17,506 nucleotides of DNA from Byssochlamys sp. IMV 00236. Its lineage: Eukaryota; Ascomycota; Eurotiomycetes; Eurotiales; Thermoascaceae. This document shows positions 10,103 to 17,506 of this stretch, in pieces (the first letter of the stretch is position 1; every line of letters begins with the position of its first letter). The stretch lies in NCBI GenBank assembly GCA_001931875.2, contig MSJH02000017.1, positions 1-17,506 of the forward strand, in the 5' to 3' direction. The position numbers and the translations under genes were made by a program. The notes under the pieces are model-generated. The model searched no databases and was not told where the DNA came from. It saw only the letters and a program-made list of their open reading frames with translations.

Positions 10103-10255
10103 TTAATGAAGGAGACTCTTTATCTTATCCCCATATTTTGAAATCTCTTGTAACTTCAAAAGAACATAGAGTTTTACTCCTGATAATTTAATAAGCTCTT
10201 CTCCATTGTCCAATATCACTTGACAAGCATCTTTCTTAAACAGCTCTTGTTTAAT
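10103..10255 (-). pseudogene. Short unrecognised minus-strand coding remnant
   Basis: A 50-codon frame from 10255 to the TAA at 10103-10105 reads as normal protein (ACQVILDNGEELIKL, then LQEISKYGDKIKSLL). It has no start codon, and a stop lies just upstream at 10256-10258. It sits between the stop of the plus-strand remnant and the stop of the TatD-like gene, whose own TAA at 10390-10392 rules it out as an exon of that gene. It is probably a fragment of another gene's 3' end. Family unknown. Confidence 0.35.
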
Positions 10256-10321
10256 TTAAAGAAGTTGCACCTAATAATAAATATATTTTAAAAGAGGAGA
10301 GAAAAGGAGAGAGAGAGAGGC

Positions 10322-10327
10322 TTTATT
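10322..10327 (-). promoter_or_regulatory. Poly(A) signal candidate for the TatD-like gene
   Basis: TTTATT on the plus strand (AATAAA on the minus strand), about 60 bases after the TatD-like stop, next to a GA-dinucleotide run at 10308-10318. Confidence 0.45.
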
Positions 10328-10389
10328 GTATCTCCCACTTTCAAACATACTTGATTTATAGTTTATACATCCTTTATCACAAAGCTTCT

Positions 10390-11481
10390 TTATTTACACA
10401 ATCCAACAAACTCTTGCCAGTTTTTCTGTGTCACTTGCACCACTTTTTGCACAGACCACTGACGTGTTTGTGCTATTATTTTAGTGATTTCTATCATACA
10501 GGTGTCTAAGCCTTTAGGCGAATTAAGATCGGATTCTATCAACAGTCTATCCTCAGGTACTGCCTTGATCAATTCAATAAACTTTTCTGTCGGCAATAGT
10601 CTAGCATTAATGACAGCTGAGAATGATATGTAGATCTTGAATCCATTGAGCTGCATAAATTGATGGATAGTCGCTGGTGATCCGCCATATGAATGCAAAC
10701 AGAGGCGAAGAGGAGAGAAGGGCTTATTGAGCTTTTTTAGCTTTCTGTTACTGTACTGTCCAGACTGTTCTTTAAGATAGTTGTATAGGTGACCTTGGCC
10801 TTGCACACAATGAGCGCTTATACCTCGATCGAGCTCTCGTGCCAAATTACTCTGAATTTCAAATATTCTCAACTGATGCTCAATGGAGCATTGAACATTC
10901 GTTGGTTTAACTCCGTGCCATTCAATTGCACCTCCAGGTAGTAACTTGGCTGCCCTGTCAAGCCCGATTTCCCCAACAAGCGCGTTTGGATGGTCAAGTA
11001 GCCTTTGACGTAGATTTTGATACCACACCTCATATGGAAATGGATCTTTCAAATCATGTATCATTTGTTCTAGTTCATCTTCATGAGGGCACGTGAGAAC
11101 ACTCTTGTAATGCTCCTTTGCTGGCTTTTCTTCGATCATCAATCTATAACAAAACCATGGATGAATACCTTTCCTAAAGATTTAAGTGATATGGTTTTCT
11201 CTTTTTTAAAATATAATCTGTTTACCAAATGAAGGAATACACATATTCTCTCGCTCTTTATTACATTCTGCTGCTACTTTGGACACCATATCCCAATCAT
11301 CTTGTCTGACGCCCATGATAGTAATATGACCTGTCTGTAATTGACGAATCATGGGTATATTGGCAATATCATCGTGTGGATGACAGTGAGCATCGCATAC
11401 ATATGGGGAAAGACTTTCATCAAATGGTTCATCCGTCTTGGGAACACCATGTTGACTAAAGTCTATGTCTTCTTCACTCAT
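10390..11481 (-). CDS. TatD-family metal-dependent hydrolase (Scn1-like)
   Basis: Two exons (11481-11226 and 11168-10390, intron 57 bases) give 344 residues of the TatD amidohydrolase fold. Metal-ligand candidates are in order: His32 and His34 (DAHCH), Glu152 (GEIGLD), His205 (SAHCVQ), His244 (LCLHSYGG) and Asp299 (IESDLNSP). The junction restores FGIHPWF, a conserved strand of the family. TatD proteins are deoxyribonucleases or related hydrolases. The fungal branch includes fission yeast Scn1, which interacts with the APC subunit Cut9, and overall layout suggests this branch. No targeting peptide is seen. Substrate and partners are inferred only from family. Confidence 0.88.
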
Positions 11482-12248
11482 ACTTGACTAAATAATGAAA
11501 AAAAGAAAAGAAGCAAAAAAACTCTATATTTTATAGTCTAATAAAAAGAGCGCAACAAAATCTGGTTTTCCTATTTTGTACAAATTCAAAGACAGCAGTG
11601 TCATTGCATCCCTCTTGTATCCTTTGAACAAGATAATAAAATGTGTCGACAGTTTACATCAATAAAAAGATAGTAACACGACATTAAATCTGTATTAAAG
11701 AATATGCTACTCCTTGAACGAGATGAGGTTGCCACGGCACCAATCGAAGAAGCAAACCAATGCGAGTCATCATTTCGTCACTCAGCTTCGACGAAAAGCA
11801 TAGCAAATGGGAGAAAAAAAAAGTATGACTCGTATAGCTTCCTTAAAGATAAACTTTCACAAAAATTGTACATTCTATAATAAACTGCTGGCTATCAACC
11901 AGATCAACCTATTGTAGCATTCATATAAATTTAAGCCAGCTGTGCTGATTGCATGACTAAAAAAAAAAATCGCCTATTTAGAGGATATAGATATTGCATT
12001 TGATCATATATTCAACCTACGTCAGTTATACAAGATACAAATTAATGGTACCCAAGTTGGTTTACTTGCTTAGTATTTACAGTAACAGGATCAATAACAT
12101 GCTACCATCATATTTACTTGAACCTTTGGGCAACTCTAAACAGGTCTATTAGAGAAGCAGACAAATAAATATGATTGGCTGATTGAAAAAGAGAGAAAGA
12201 CAGAATTAAATTATCAGTTTGCCCTTTTTTCTGTACTTCATCTATACA
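11482..12248. other. Divergent intergenic region, probable bidirectional promoter
   Basis: The 767 bases lie between the start of the TatD-like gene (-) and the start of the beta-adaptin gene (+), so both promoters must be here. I found no exon, tRNA or repeat. The sequence is AT-rich with several short A runs, and no named factor site can be supported. Confidence 0.5.
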
Positions 12249-14771
12249 ATGTCTGATGCCAAGTATTTTCAAAGAGGTATATACATATATACACACTACT
12301 TTTTCTTTCTTTCTTTGACTAATTTTGCTTTCTTTTAATGTAGGAAAAATTCAAGAGCTTCGAGCAGAACTTACCTCTGAAAAGCGTGATCAAAAGCATC
12401 AACGAAAGAAGACAGTGATGAAGAAAATTGTCGCCAATATGACCATGGGAAACGACATGTCACCACTCTTTCCGGATATTCTTAATGTAATGCAAGTACC
12501 TGTACTTGAAATTAAGAAAATGGTCTACCTTTACATCATCAATTACGCACGAACAAAACCTGATATGGCAGTGATGGCCATATCTATGTTTATCAAAGTA
12601 AAAAGGAACAAATGTAAATGATTGATTTCTCTTACTTATATGTATACACAAAAGGATGTAGAGGATCCTAATCCATTAATAAGAGCTTTGGCCATACGTA
12701 CTATGGGTTATATCCAGGTCGAAAAGATTGTTGATGTACTTGTTGATCCACTCCGACACAGCTTAAAAGATAGAGATCCTTATGTAAGAAAGACAGCTGC
12801 TATATGCGTGGCCAAGCTATACATGTACGATAAAGTCCTGGTAGAGAGCGAGCATTTTGTTGACATGCTGAGAGATTTATTGGCCGACCCTAATCCGACA
12901 GTATGTGCATATTCCATATATAGTTACTCCTATGGTGTGAACTTATATTTTATCATAGGTAGTAGCTAGTGCCGTGGCAGCTTTAACAGAGATATCCGAG
13001 CGATCTGATAACATCCAACTGCGACTCAATCATTCTACAGCAAGTAAGCTGGTAGCTGCTCTAGGAGAATGCTCAGAGTAAGTATCGAGGATAGCATTGT
13101 ATTTGTAGTCGACTGGTTAATGATCAGGTTAGATGGGGACAGACTTATATACTGGAAGCACTCATGTACTATGTACCTCAGGATGCTGGAGATGCAGAAA
13201 TGCTGGCTGAACGTATATCACCTCGTCTTCAGCATGCAAATTCAGCCGTTGTGCTTACGACAACCAAGGTCATTATGTATCTTATGAACTATATGAGTAA
13301 TGAAGAGGAGATCAACCAACTGTGTCGTAAATTGGCACCTCCATTAGGTATACATATTACATCAAAGTAATTACTTTTTATTTTATTCATATTCCTTTGT
13401 TACAGTCACCTTACTCGCCTCTGGATATGAAGTACAATATGTGGCACTTCGTAACATACAGTTGATAATTCAAAGAAGACCAGAGATCTTAAAGAACGAT
13501 ATCAAAGTCTTTTTCTGTAAATATGACGATCCTATCTGTGTGAAGCTAGGAAAGTTAGAGATCATATTTAGGTTAGCGAATGAGCGAAATGTTGATATGG
13601 TACTTCATGAACTGAAAGAGTAAGTCGCTTCATAATAAGAGAAACACGAGACATGAACCTCTTGATGATAGATATGCAGCAGAGGTAGACGTCGATTTTG
13701 TTCGAAAGGCGGTTAGAGCCATTGGTCGATTGGCTGTCAAGATTGAAACAGCAGCTGACAAATGTATTGCTGCTCTTTTGGAATTAATTCAAACCAAAGT
13801 AAACTATGTTGTCCAAGAGGCTATTATAGTCATTAGGGTAAAAGAATAATTAAGCTACAGCAAAGGGATGACAGGAGAACTTATAAAAAATATAGGACAT
13901 ATTTAGAAAATACCCCAATCAATATGAAAGTATTATCTCTACACTATGTGAAAATTTGGATGATTTGGATGAGCCTGAAGCAAAGGCGTCCATGATATGG
14001 ATCATTGGACAGTATGCAGATAGAATTGAAAATGCTGATCAATTGTTGGATGACTTTTTATATACATTTCTTGAAGAACCTCATGAGGTAAAAAGAGATA
14101 TGGCCACCACAGTCCTGTGTATTGACATGGATATTTCGTAGGTACAATTGGCATTACTCACAGCAACAGTCAAGTTGTTTGTTCAGCGACCCACAGCTGG
14201 TCAAGAACTTGTGCCCAAGGTGCTGAAGTGGGCAACGGAGGAAGTAGATAATCCCGATTTACGAGATCGTGGTTATATATACTGGCGTCTGCTTTCCACA
14301 GATCCAGCTGCAGCCAAGGTAAGCAACATTCGCTTGTGTAATCCTCTTCTCAAACTAAATGACCATGATACATAGGCTGTCGTTTTATCCGACAAACCTG
14401 CCATCACGACAGAAAGCGACAATCTTGATCCTCACTTTCTGGATGAGCTATTACTCCACATTGGCTCTTTAGCCTCTGTTTATCATAAGAGTCCAACGTC
14501 ATTTATCAGTCGCTATAAGCCACGACACCTCATCCCATCTCCTGCACTTCAAAAACGATCTGAACAAACATATTTAACACAACAGCAACAGCAACAACAA
14601 CAACAACAGCAGCAATCATGGACAATGGTTCAGCAACAAGAACCCTATCAACCTTCTCCCGTTCCACCTCAAGCACAACTCAATGATTGGAGCTATAATG
14701 CGGCTACAGGTGCACCTCGTATCATGTCTTCACAGTCGAGTAATCCATACTCAATGGACTTGCTACAGTAA
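12249..14771 (+). CDS. apl2: Beta subunit of AP-1/AP-2 clathrin adaptor (beta-adaptin)
   Basis: Ten exons (12249-12276, 12344-12597, 12655-12900, 12959-13077, 13133-13347, 13406-13619, 13672-13837, 13896-14087, 14142-14318, 14376-14771) join in frame to 668 residues. The N-terminal 570 or so are the HEAT-repeat trunk of beta-adaptin, with hallmark segments such as [29 protein letters not shown] and [10 protein letters not shown]. The protein ends in a short Q-rich hinge and has no appendage domain; animal beta1 has about 950 residues, yeast Apl2 726. Beta-adaptin is a large subunit of the adaptor that selects cargo at trans-Golgi/endosome membranes and recruits clathrin. AP-1 is preferred by analogy with short fungal Apl2, but AP-2 is not excluded. 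No obvious clathrin box was seen. Confidence 0.92.
14578..14617 (+). repeat. Polyglutamine (CAA/CAG) tract in the adaptin hinge
   Basis: Mixed CAA and CAG codons encode an uninterrupted run of Gln just after the trunk domain of beta-adaptin, where longer homologues have their hinge. Mixed codons argue against a simple unstable trinucleotide repeat. Confidence 0.85.
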
Positions 14772-14775
14772 ACTT

Positions 14776-14781
14776 TTTATT
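14776..14781 (-). promoter_or_regulatory. Poly(A) signal candidate for ERG28
   Basis: TTTATT on the plus strand (AATAAA on the minus strand), only 5 bases after the ERG28 stop, in the 15-base gap between the two convergent stops. Confidence 0.4.
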
Positions 14782-14786
14782 TCATT

Positions 14787-15368
14787 CTAGTCAAACTTGA
14801 TGTATTCTTCCTTGACTTGAATCAAATAAAAAAGCGATGAAACTATTGTGGGTTTAGTATAAAACGCTTTCTTTAAAAAATAAAACTGACCTGCAACGAA
14901 TAAGGGTGACATGAAAGGACCATTCAGTTTGCAGCCCTTAAAGACGAGTAACTCACCAGCATAGTGAGTCAAGGCAATGACATATGTCCAAATAGCGAGA
15001 TTGTACATGCTAAAGAAAGAGAGATTAATTGGAATAAAAGCAAAAGTAATCTCTTACAATCTATGTTCAAGATGAAAAGCGGCATAAATGCGAATCATAC
15101 TGACAGACCATGTCCAGGTAGCAAAGAGACGACCACTGAGTGGTGTGACTGAAATAGAGAATGAGCAAAGAGGAAACTAGGACGATGAAATAAAAAAGTT
15201 ACCTTCATGAGGTTTATTGGCATAAACGCGCTTCGTGAGCGTATCAGTACAAAAGTTTTGAATAGAGTTGAAGATACCAAGAGCAGATGTAAACAAGAGC
15301 CATTTAGGCAAGTAGCCTTCAGGAAGAGTAGAAAAGATGTCAATAAATTGTCTATAAAAGGATTCCAT
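14787..15368 (-). CDS. erg28: Ergosterol biosynthesis scaffold protein Erg28
   Basis: Four exons (15368-15203, 15148-15058, 15009-14891, 14842-14787) give 143 residues, against 148 in yeast Erg28. Family landmarks are the N-terminal GYLPKWLLF, the NSIQNF segment, RVYANKP, then PLSGRLFATWTW after the first intron, and NLAIWTYVIALTHY in the third exon. Erg28 is a small multi-pass ER membrane protein that tethers the C-4 demethylation complex (Erg25, Erg26, Erg27) in sterol synthesis. The start at 15368 has a strong context (ACCATGG). The frame stays open upstream to 15500, but that part does not resemble the family. The gene converges on the adaptin gene with 15 bases between stops. Confidence 0.92.
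14825..14830 (+). promoter_or_regulatory. Poly(A) signal candidate for beta-adaptin
   Basis: AATAAA on the plus strand, 53 bases after the adaptin stop. It lies inside the last coding exon of ERG28 on the other strand, so the adaptin 3' UTR would be antisense to ERG28. Confidence 0.45.
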
Positions 15369-15606
15369 GGTTCTAAAAAGAAATATAGAGAGCGTCGTGC
15401 CAACACCAATTCCCAGTTGATTCAAGTCGGACTGCAGATATGATATTATCTCTTCAAGCCGCGCTCTAGTTAAATTAATCTCCCGCAAATTATGCATCAA
15501 ATGTTTGGAAAGTTATTGCTCTTCCTGTTCAGTGTTTGGAGACCCCATGCTTATAAAGAATAAGCTTTGACATGTTTATTGAATGAGTATAAAATAAAAA
15601 GAAAAA

Positions 15607-16080
15607 TCAATATTTCGTCGACCCTTCTTTTTCAGCAATTACTGCCTCACACCGAGCCTTTATGCTTCCGGTCAAACATGCCATTAATCTAGAGCTTGTT
15701 TTCTTTCGCTTTTCTCTCAATACAATACGCAACTCTTCAGTATTTCTTATCTTATTCTTTTTTTACTTGATGAGATTTCCCAAAGTGGCTCAAACATGTT
15801 CTATTGGGTTCAAATCAGATCTTTACGCTGGCCAGCACCCAAAGTCCTTGATCTGGTGAGCTTCTTTCCATCATTGAGCATAACCGCCAGTTGTAGAAAC
15901 TAGATCCATCTTCTTGGAATATAAAGCTCCTGCTCTCTTTGTTCTGCGATCCAGGCTGAAAGTTTTGGAATAAAATATTTATATATTTGTCTTGATCAAC
16001 TGTACTATCAACCAAGGCCAAAGGGCTAAAACCATTTACATGAAAGCAGCACCAAATTATCACCCCATTGTTTATGGAGG
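15607..16080 (-). pseudogene. Tc1/mariner transposase, C-terminal pseudogene
   Basis: Reading from about 16080 to the TGA at 15607-15609, the minus strand shows family blocks in order. They are GVIIWCCFHVNG, then LVDSTVDQDKYINIL, then FQEDG with the second catalytic Asp, then after a one-base frame shift WKEAHQIKDFGCWPA, then SDLNPIEHV with the third catalytic Glu, and a C-terminal ending EGSTKY. In-frame stops lie at 15871-15873, 15823-15825, 15790-15792 and 15763-15765. Spacing between the Asp and Glu blocks is about 35 residues, which suits the DD34E-type Tc1 family. The N-terminal DNA-binding half is missing; the region upstream is lysine-coding low-complexity sequence on the opposite strand. 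The transposase would be inactive. Confidence 0.85.
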
Positions 16081-16296
16081 TACCAAGTATAATAAGAAGA
16101 AAAGAAGGAAGAGAAACAGGAAGAAAAAAAGAAGCAAGAAACAAAAACTAACGACTAATCCAAATGAAAAAAAGAATCAAATTGCCAAAAACAGGTATGC
16201 AATCAATTTTAGTTTTGACAATCAAGTCTTATCTAATTGTTGTTTTAAAGAAGTCAAAAGTGGAAGCCCGCAAAGTTGTAAATGGAAAGAGAGAAA

Positions 16297-16644
16297 ATGT
16301 CCTTTGTAGTCTTTGGTGCGGAGATATTTGGAAAAGACTTGATAAAGCTGAAGGGAAACAGGTGCGGTGTTACTGGTGTCTTTTGGTGAACGTTAAAAAG
16401 AAGAGAAGCAGCTGGAGATCTCATCACCGTTACAATTGATGAATACAAGGCTTCCAAAGTTTACAACACTTGTAGTAATGATCCTCTTGCAAGAATGTCT
16501 GGATTGAAAGGCTTTAATGTCCTGGTTTGTAACACCTGCAAGATATTATGGCAACGAGATATCAACGCTTGTAAGAATATGCTGTCTATTTCTCTTTCGA
16601 TTTGGGATGGAAGAGGTCGACCTTCCAAGTATAGAAGAAATTAA
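16297..16644 (+). pseudogene. Fanzor (eukaryotic TnpB-like nuclease), C-terminal remnant
   Basis: This frame reads FVVFGAEIFGKD, KLKGNRCGVTGVFW, then an in-frame TGA at 16387-16389 (one base from an Arg codon), LKRREAAGDLITVTIDEYK, then a zinc ribbon and LVCNTCKILWQRDINACKN, ending at TAA 16642-16644. This is the OrfB/Cas12f-like zinc-ribbon and RuvC-III region found in TnpB and in fungal Fanzors, which are RNA-guided DNA endonucleases of eukaryotic transposons. The RuvC-III Asp (16558-16560) is intact. The second Cys pair (16528-16530, 16537-16539) is intact, but the first pair has lost one Cys to Tyr (16462-16464). The N-terminal two thirds, including RuvC-I, are absent. It is inactive as read. 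The fungal setting argues for Fanzor, not bacterial TnpB. Confidence 0.82.
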
Positions 16645-17506
16645 AATCGCCGTAATGAAGAAGATGTCTGATAATTTTACTTGATTTTTATTGAATTTTT
16701 GCATAGTACGAACACTAGTTCGGTGTGACTGTAGAGAAATCGAATAATTACGTTTATTTTCCTTTTCTCCCTCTTTGTGTTTCCTATGCTCTATATACTC
16801 CTCATTTACATTCTACAATAATCTAGTCATACCACTCCGCGATGTGTGTCTCAATGATAAATAAATAATTGGTAACATTGACGAAGGATGTGGTGATTCC
16901 TCGCCCATGATTTTCAAATATCAGCATCCTCTTGTTTTATATTCGGCAAAAAGATCTTAAACGTCTCCAAAAGAGAAACAATGGAGCACTTTTAATTTAT
17001 ATTACCAAAGATAAAACACAGCTTTTAAGACTTTAAATCACATCATTTTGTCTTCTCTTTGCTAAAGCTGCCAATTTTTTTTTTTTCTTTGTTTCCAGCA
17101 TCATTTTGGGCAAAAAGGTATACAATGTGAGTATTATGAAAAATTAAAGTTGTTCGGAGAGAGAAATCAGTGGACAATTATGCGCGCGCACACTATAGAT
17201 GAAGGAGATAAGGAGAAGGAAAGAGGGTGAGGTTAGGTATACAAAGAAAGGGGGAGGGAAAAGAGGGAGTTTGTTACTAGACAACTGTTGCCTAGTAACT
17301 TGTTTCTCACTTAATATGGTTACCTATCATTTAAAGAGATGAAATGTGCTGTCATGCTGTCAGACAAGATAAAAAGGATGTATTGGAATACACTATAGAA
17401 AACTGCAACGATGCTTCAGCTTTTTTGTATTATATTTGGTATTGTAGAACATGCAACAGGGACATGATTTTCAACAAGCTTTTTTTTTTTTTTTTTTTTT
17501 TTTTTT
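16645..17506. other. Gene-free right end of the window
   Basis: No exon was found. The first part, just after the Fanzor stop, is where an associated guide RNA would be encoded in a complete Fanzor element. It holds a small hairpin (CGAAC, four-base loop, GTTCG, 16709-16722). Further on are an alternating purine-pyrimidine run, a polypurine tract and a near-perfect palindrome, listed separately. The last 27 bases (17480-17506) are all T. Confidence 0.5.
17179..17299. repeat. Cluster of structure-prone DNA with a 27-base palindrome
   Basis: Three motifs lie within 121 bases. The first is a 15-base alternating pyrimidine-purine run at 17179-17193 (includes GCGCGCGC). The second is a 27-base all-purine tract at 17243-17269. 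The third is a palindrome at 17273-17299 with arms GTTACTAG...CTAGTAAC (outer) and CAAC...GTTG (inner), one mismatched pair (17281/17291) and a single central base. Such motifs favour Z-DNA, triplex and cruciform forms respectively. The palindrome could also be an end or target site of a mobile element. No function can be read from sequence alone. Confidence 0.7.

Larger units (their letters stand above)
15530..16717. mobile_element. Decayed Tc1/mariner-type element carrying a Fanzor remnant
   Basis: The interval holds a minus-strand Tc1/mariner transposase pseudogene and, head to head, a plus-strand Fanzor C-terminal fragment. Proposed limits are the CAGTGTTTGGAGACCCC at 15530-15546, which has the look of a Tc1/mariner terminal repeat, and a degenerate counterpart ending AACACT near 16711-16716. 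The ends share AGTGTT and a nearby ATGC but little else, and no TA duplication is visible, so the limits are tentative. Fanzor genes are known to ride in eukaryotic transposons including Tc1/mariner. Whether both fragments came in one element or by separate insertions cannot be decided here. Confidence 0.45.

Noticed and set aside
12114..12296. 60-codon minus-strand frame in front of the adaptin gene
   Set aside because: It covers the adaptin start exon and first intron and has no protein-like features.
15369..15500. In-frame N-terminal extension of Erg28
   Set aside because: The length from 15368 already matches the family and has an ACCATGG context; the upstream part has no family resemblance.
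15992..16309. Lysine/arginine-rich plus-strand frame
   Set aside because: It overlaps the transposase pseudogene on the other strand and purine-rich low-complexity DNA; not a protein signal.
16164..16439. Plus-strand 91-codon frame overlapping the Fanzor remnant
   Set aside because: Its second half is the wrong frame; the Fanzor motifs lie in the frame of 16297-16644 once the TGA is read through.
16297..16644. Bacterial TnpB contamination as the source of the nuclease fragment
   Set aside because: It lies beside a eukaryotic Tc1/mariner transposase and intron-rich fungal genes, with similar base composition, so a resident Fanzor is simpler.
17190..17397. ACACTATAGA found twice (near 17190 and 17388) as possible element ends
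   Set aside because: Ten bases in the same orientation, AT-rich, no inverted partner and no coding content between them.

Overview
The window looks like nuclear DNA of a fungus, most probably a Mucoromycota species (Mucorales type). The evidence is AT-rich sequence, many 48-70 base introns with GT..AG ends, AATAAA-like signals after stops, and fungal housekeeping genes broken by those introns. No tRNA, rRNA or CRISPR array was seen. Exon joins were worked out by hand: each junction keeps the frame and restores a family-like protein.

Left to right: 1-1,620 holds one end of a 69-base repeat, a poorly supported plus-strand reading region, and a small unrecognised minus-strand gene or pseudogene. 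2,152-3,142 (+) is a serine carboxylesterase/acyl-protein thioesterase, overlapping tail to tail by 7 bases with a prenylcysteine oxidase (3,136-4,949, -). Next come a Ugo1/SLC25A46-like mitochondrial carrier (5,077-6,579, -) and a Tra2-like splicing regulator (7,325-8,309, -). 9,085-10,255 is an accessory patch: the second copy of the 69-base repeat, an inverted copy of part of it, and decayed reading frames. A TatD/Scn1-like hydrolase follows (10,390-11,481, -). Then comes an AP-1/AP-2 beta adaptin of 10 exons (12,249-14,771, +), whose stop lies 15 bases from that of a convergent ERG28 gene (14,787-15,368, -).

The right end (15,530-17,506) is the most interesting part. A decayed Tc1/mariner transposase lies on the minus strand. 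Head to head with it on the plus strand is the C-terminal part of a Fanzor, the eukaryotic TnpB-like RNA-guided nuclease family, with the zinc ribbon and RuvC-III region recognisable but inactivated. Beyond it are an alternating purine-pyrimidine run, a polypurine tract and a near-perfect 27-base palindrome; the window then ends in a run of T.

The housekeeping genes do not form one pathway. Several act on membranes or lipids (adaptin, Erg28, prenylcysteine oxidase, a possible acyl-protein thioesterase, mitochondrial fusion carrier), but this is probably chance neighbourhood. Two tail-to-tail gene pairs are packed so tightly that their mRNAs almost certainly overlap.
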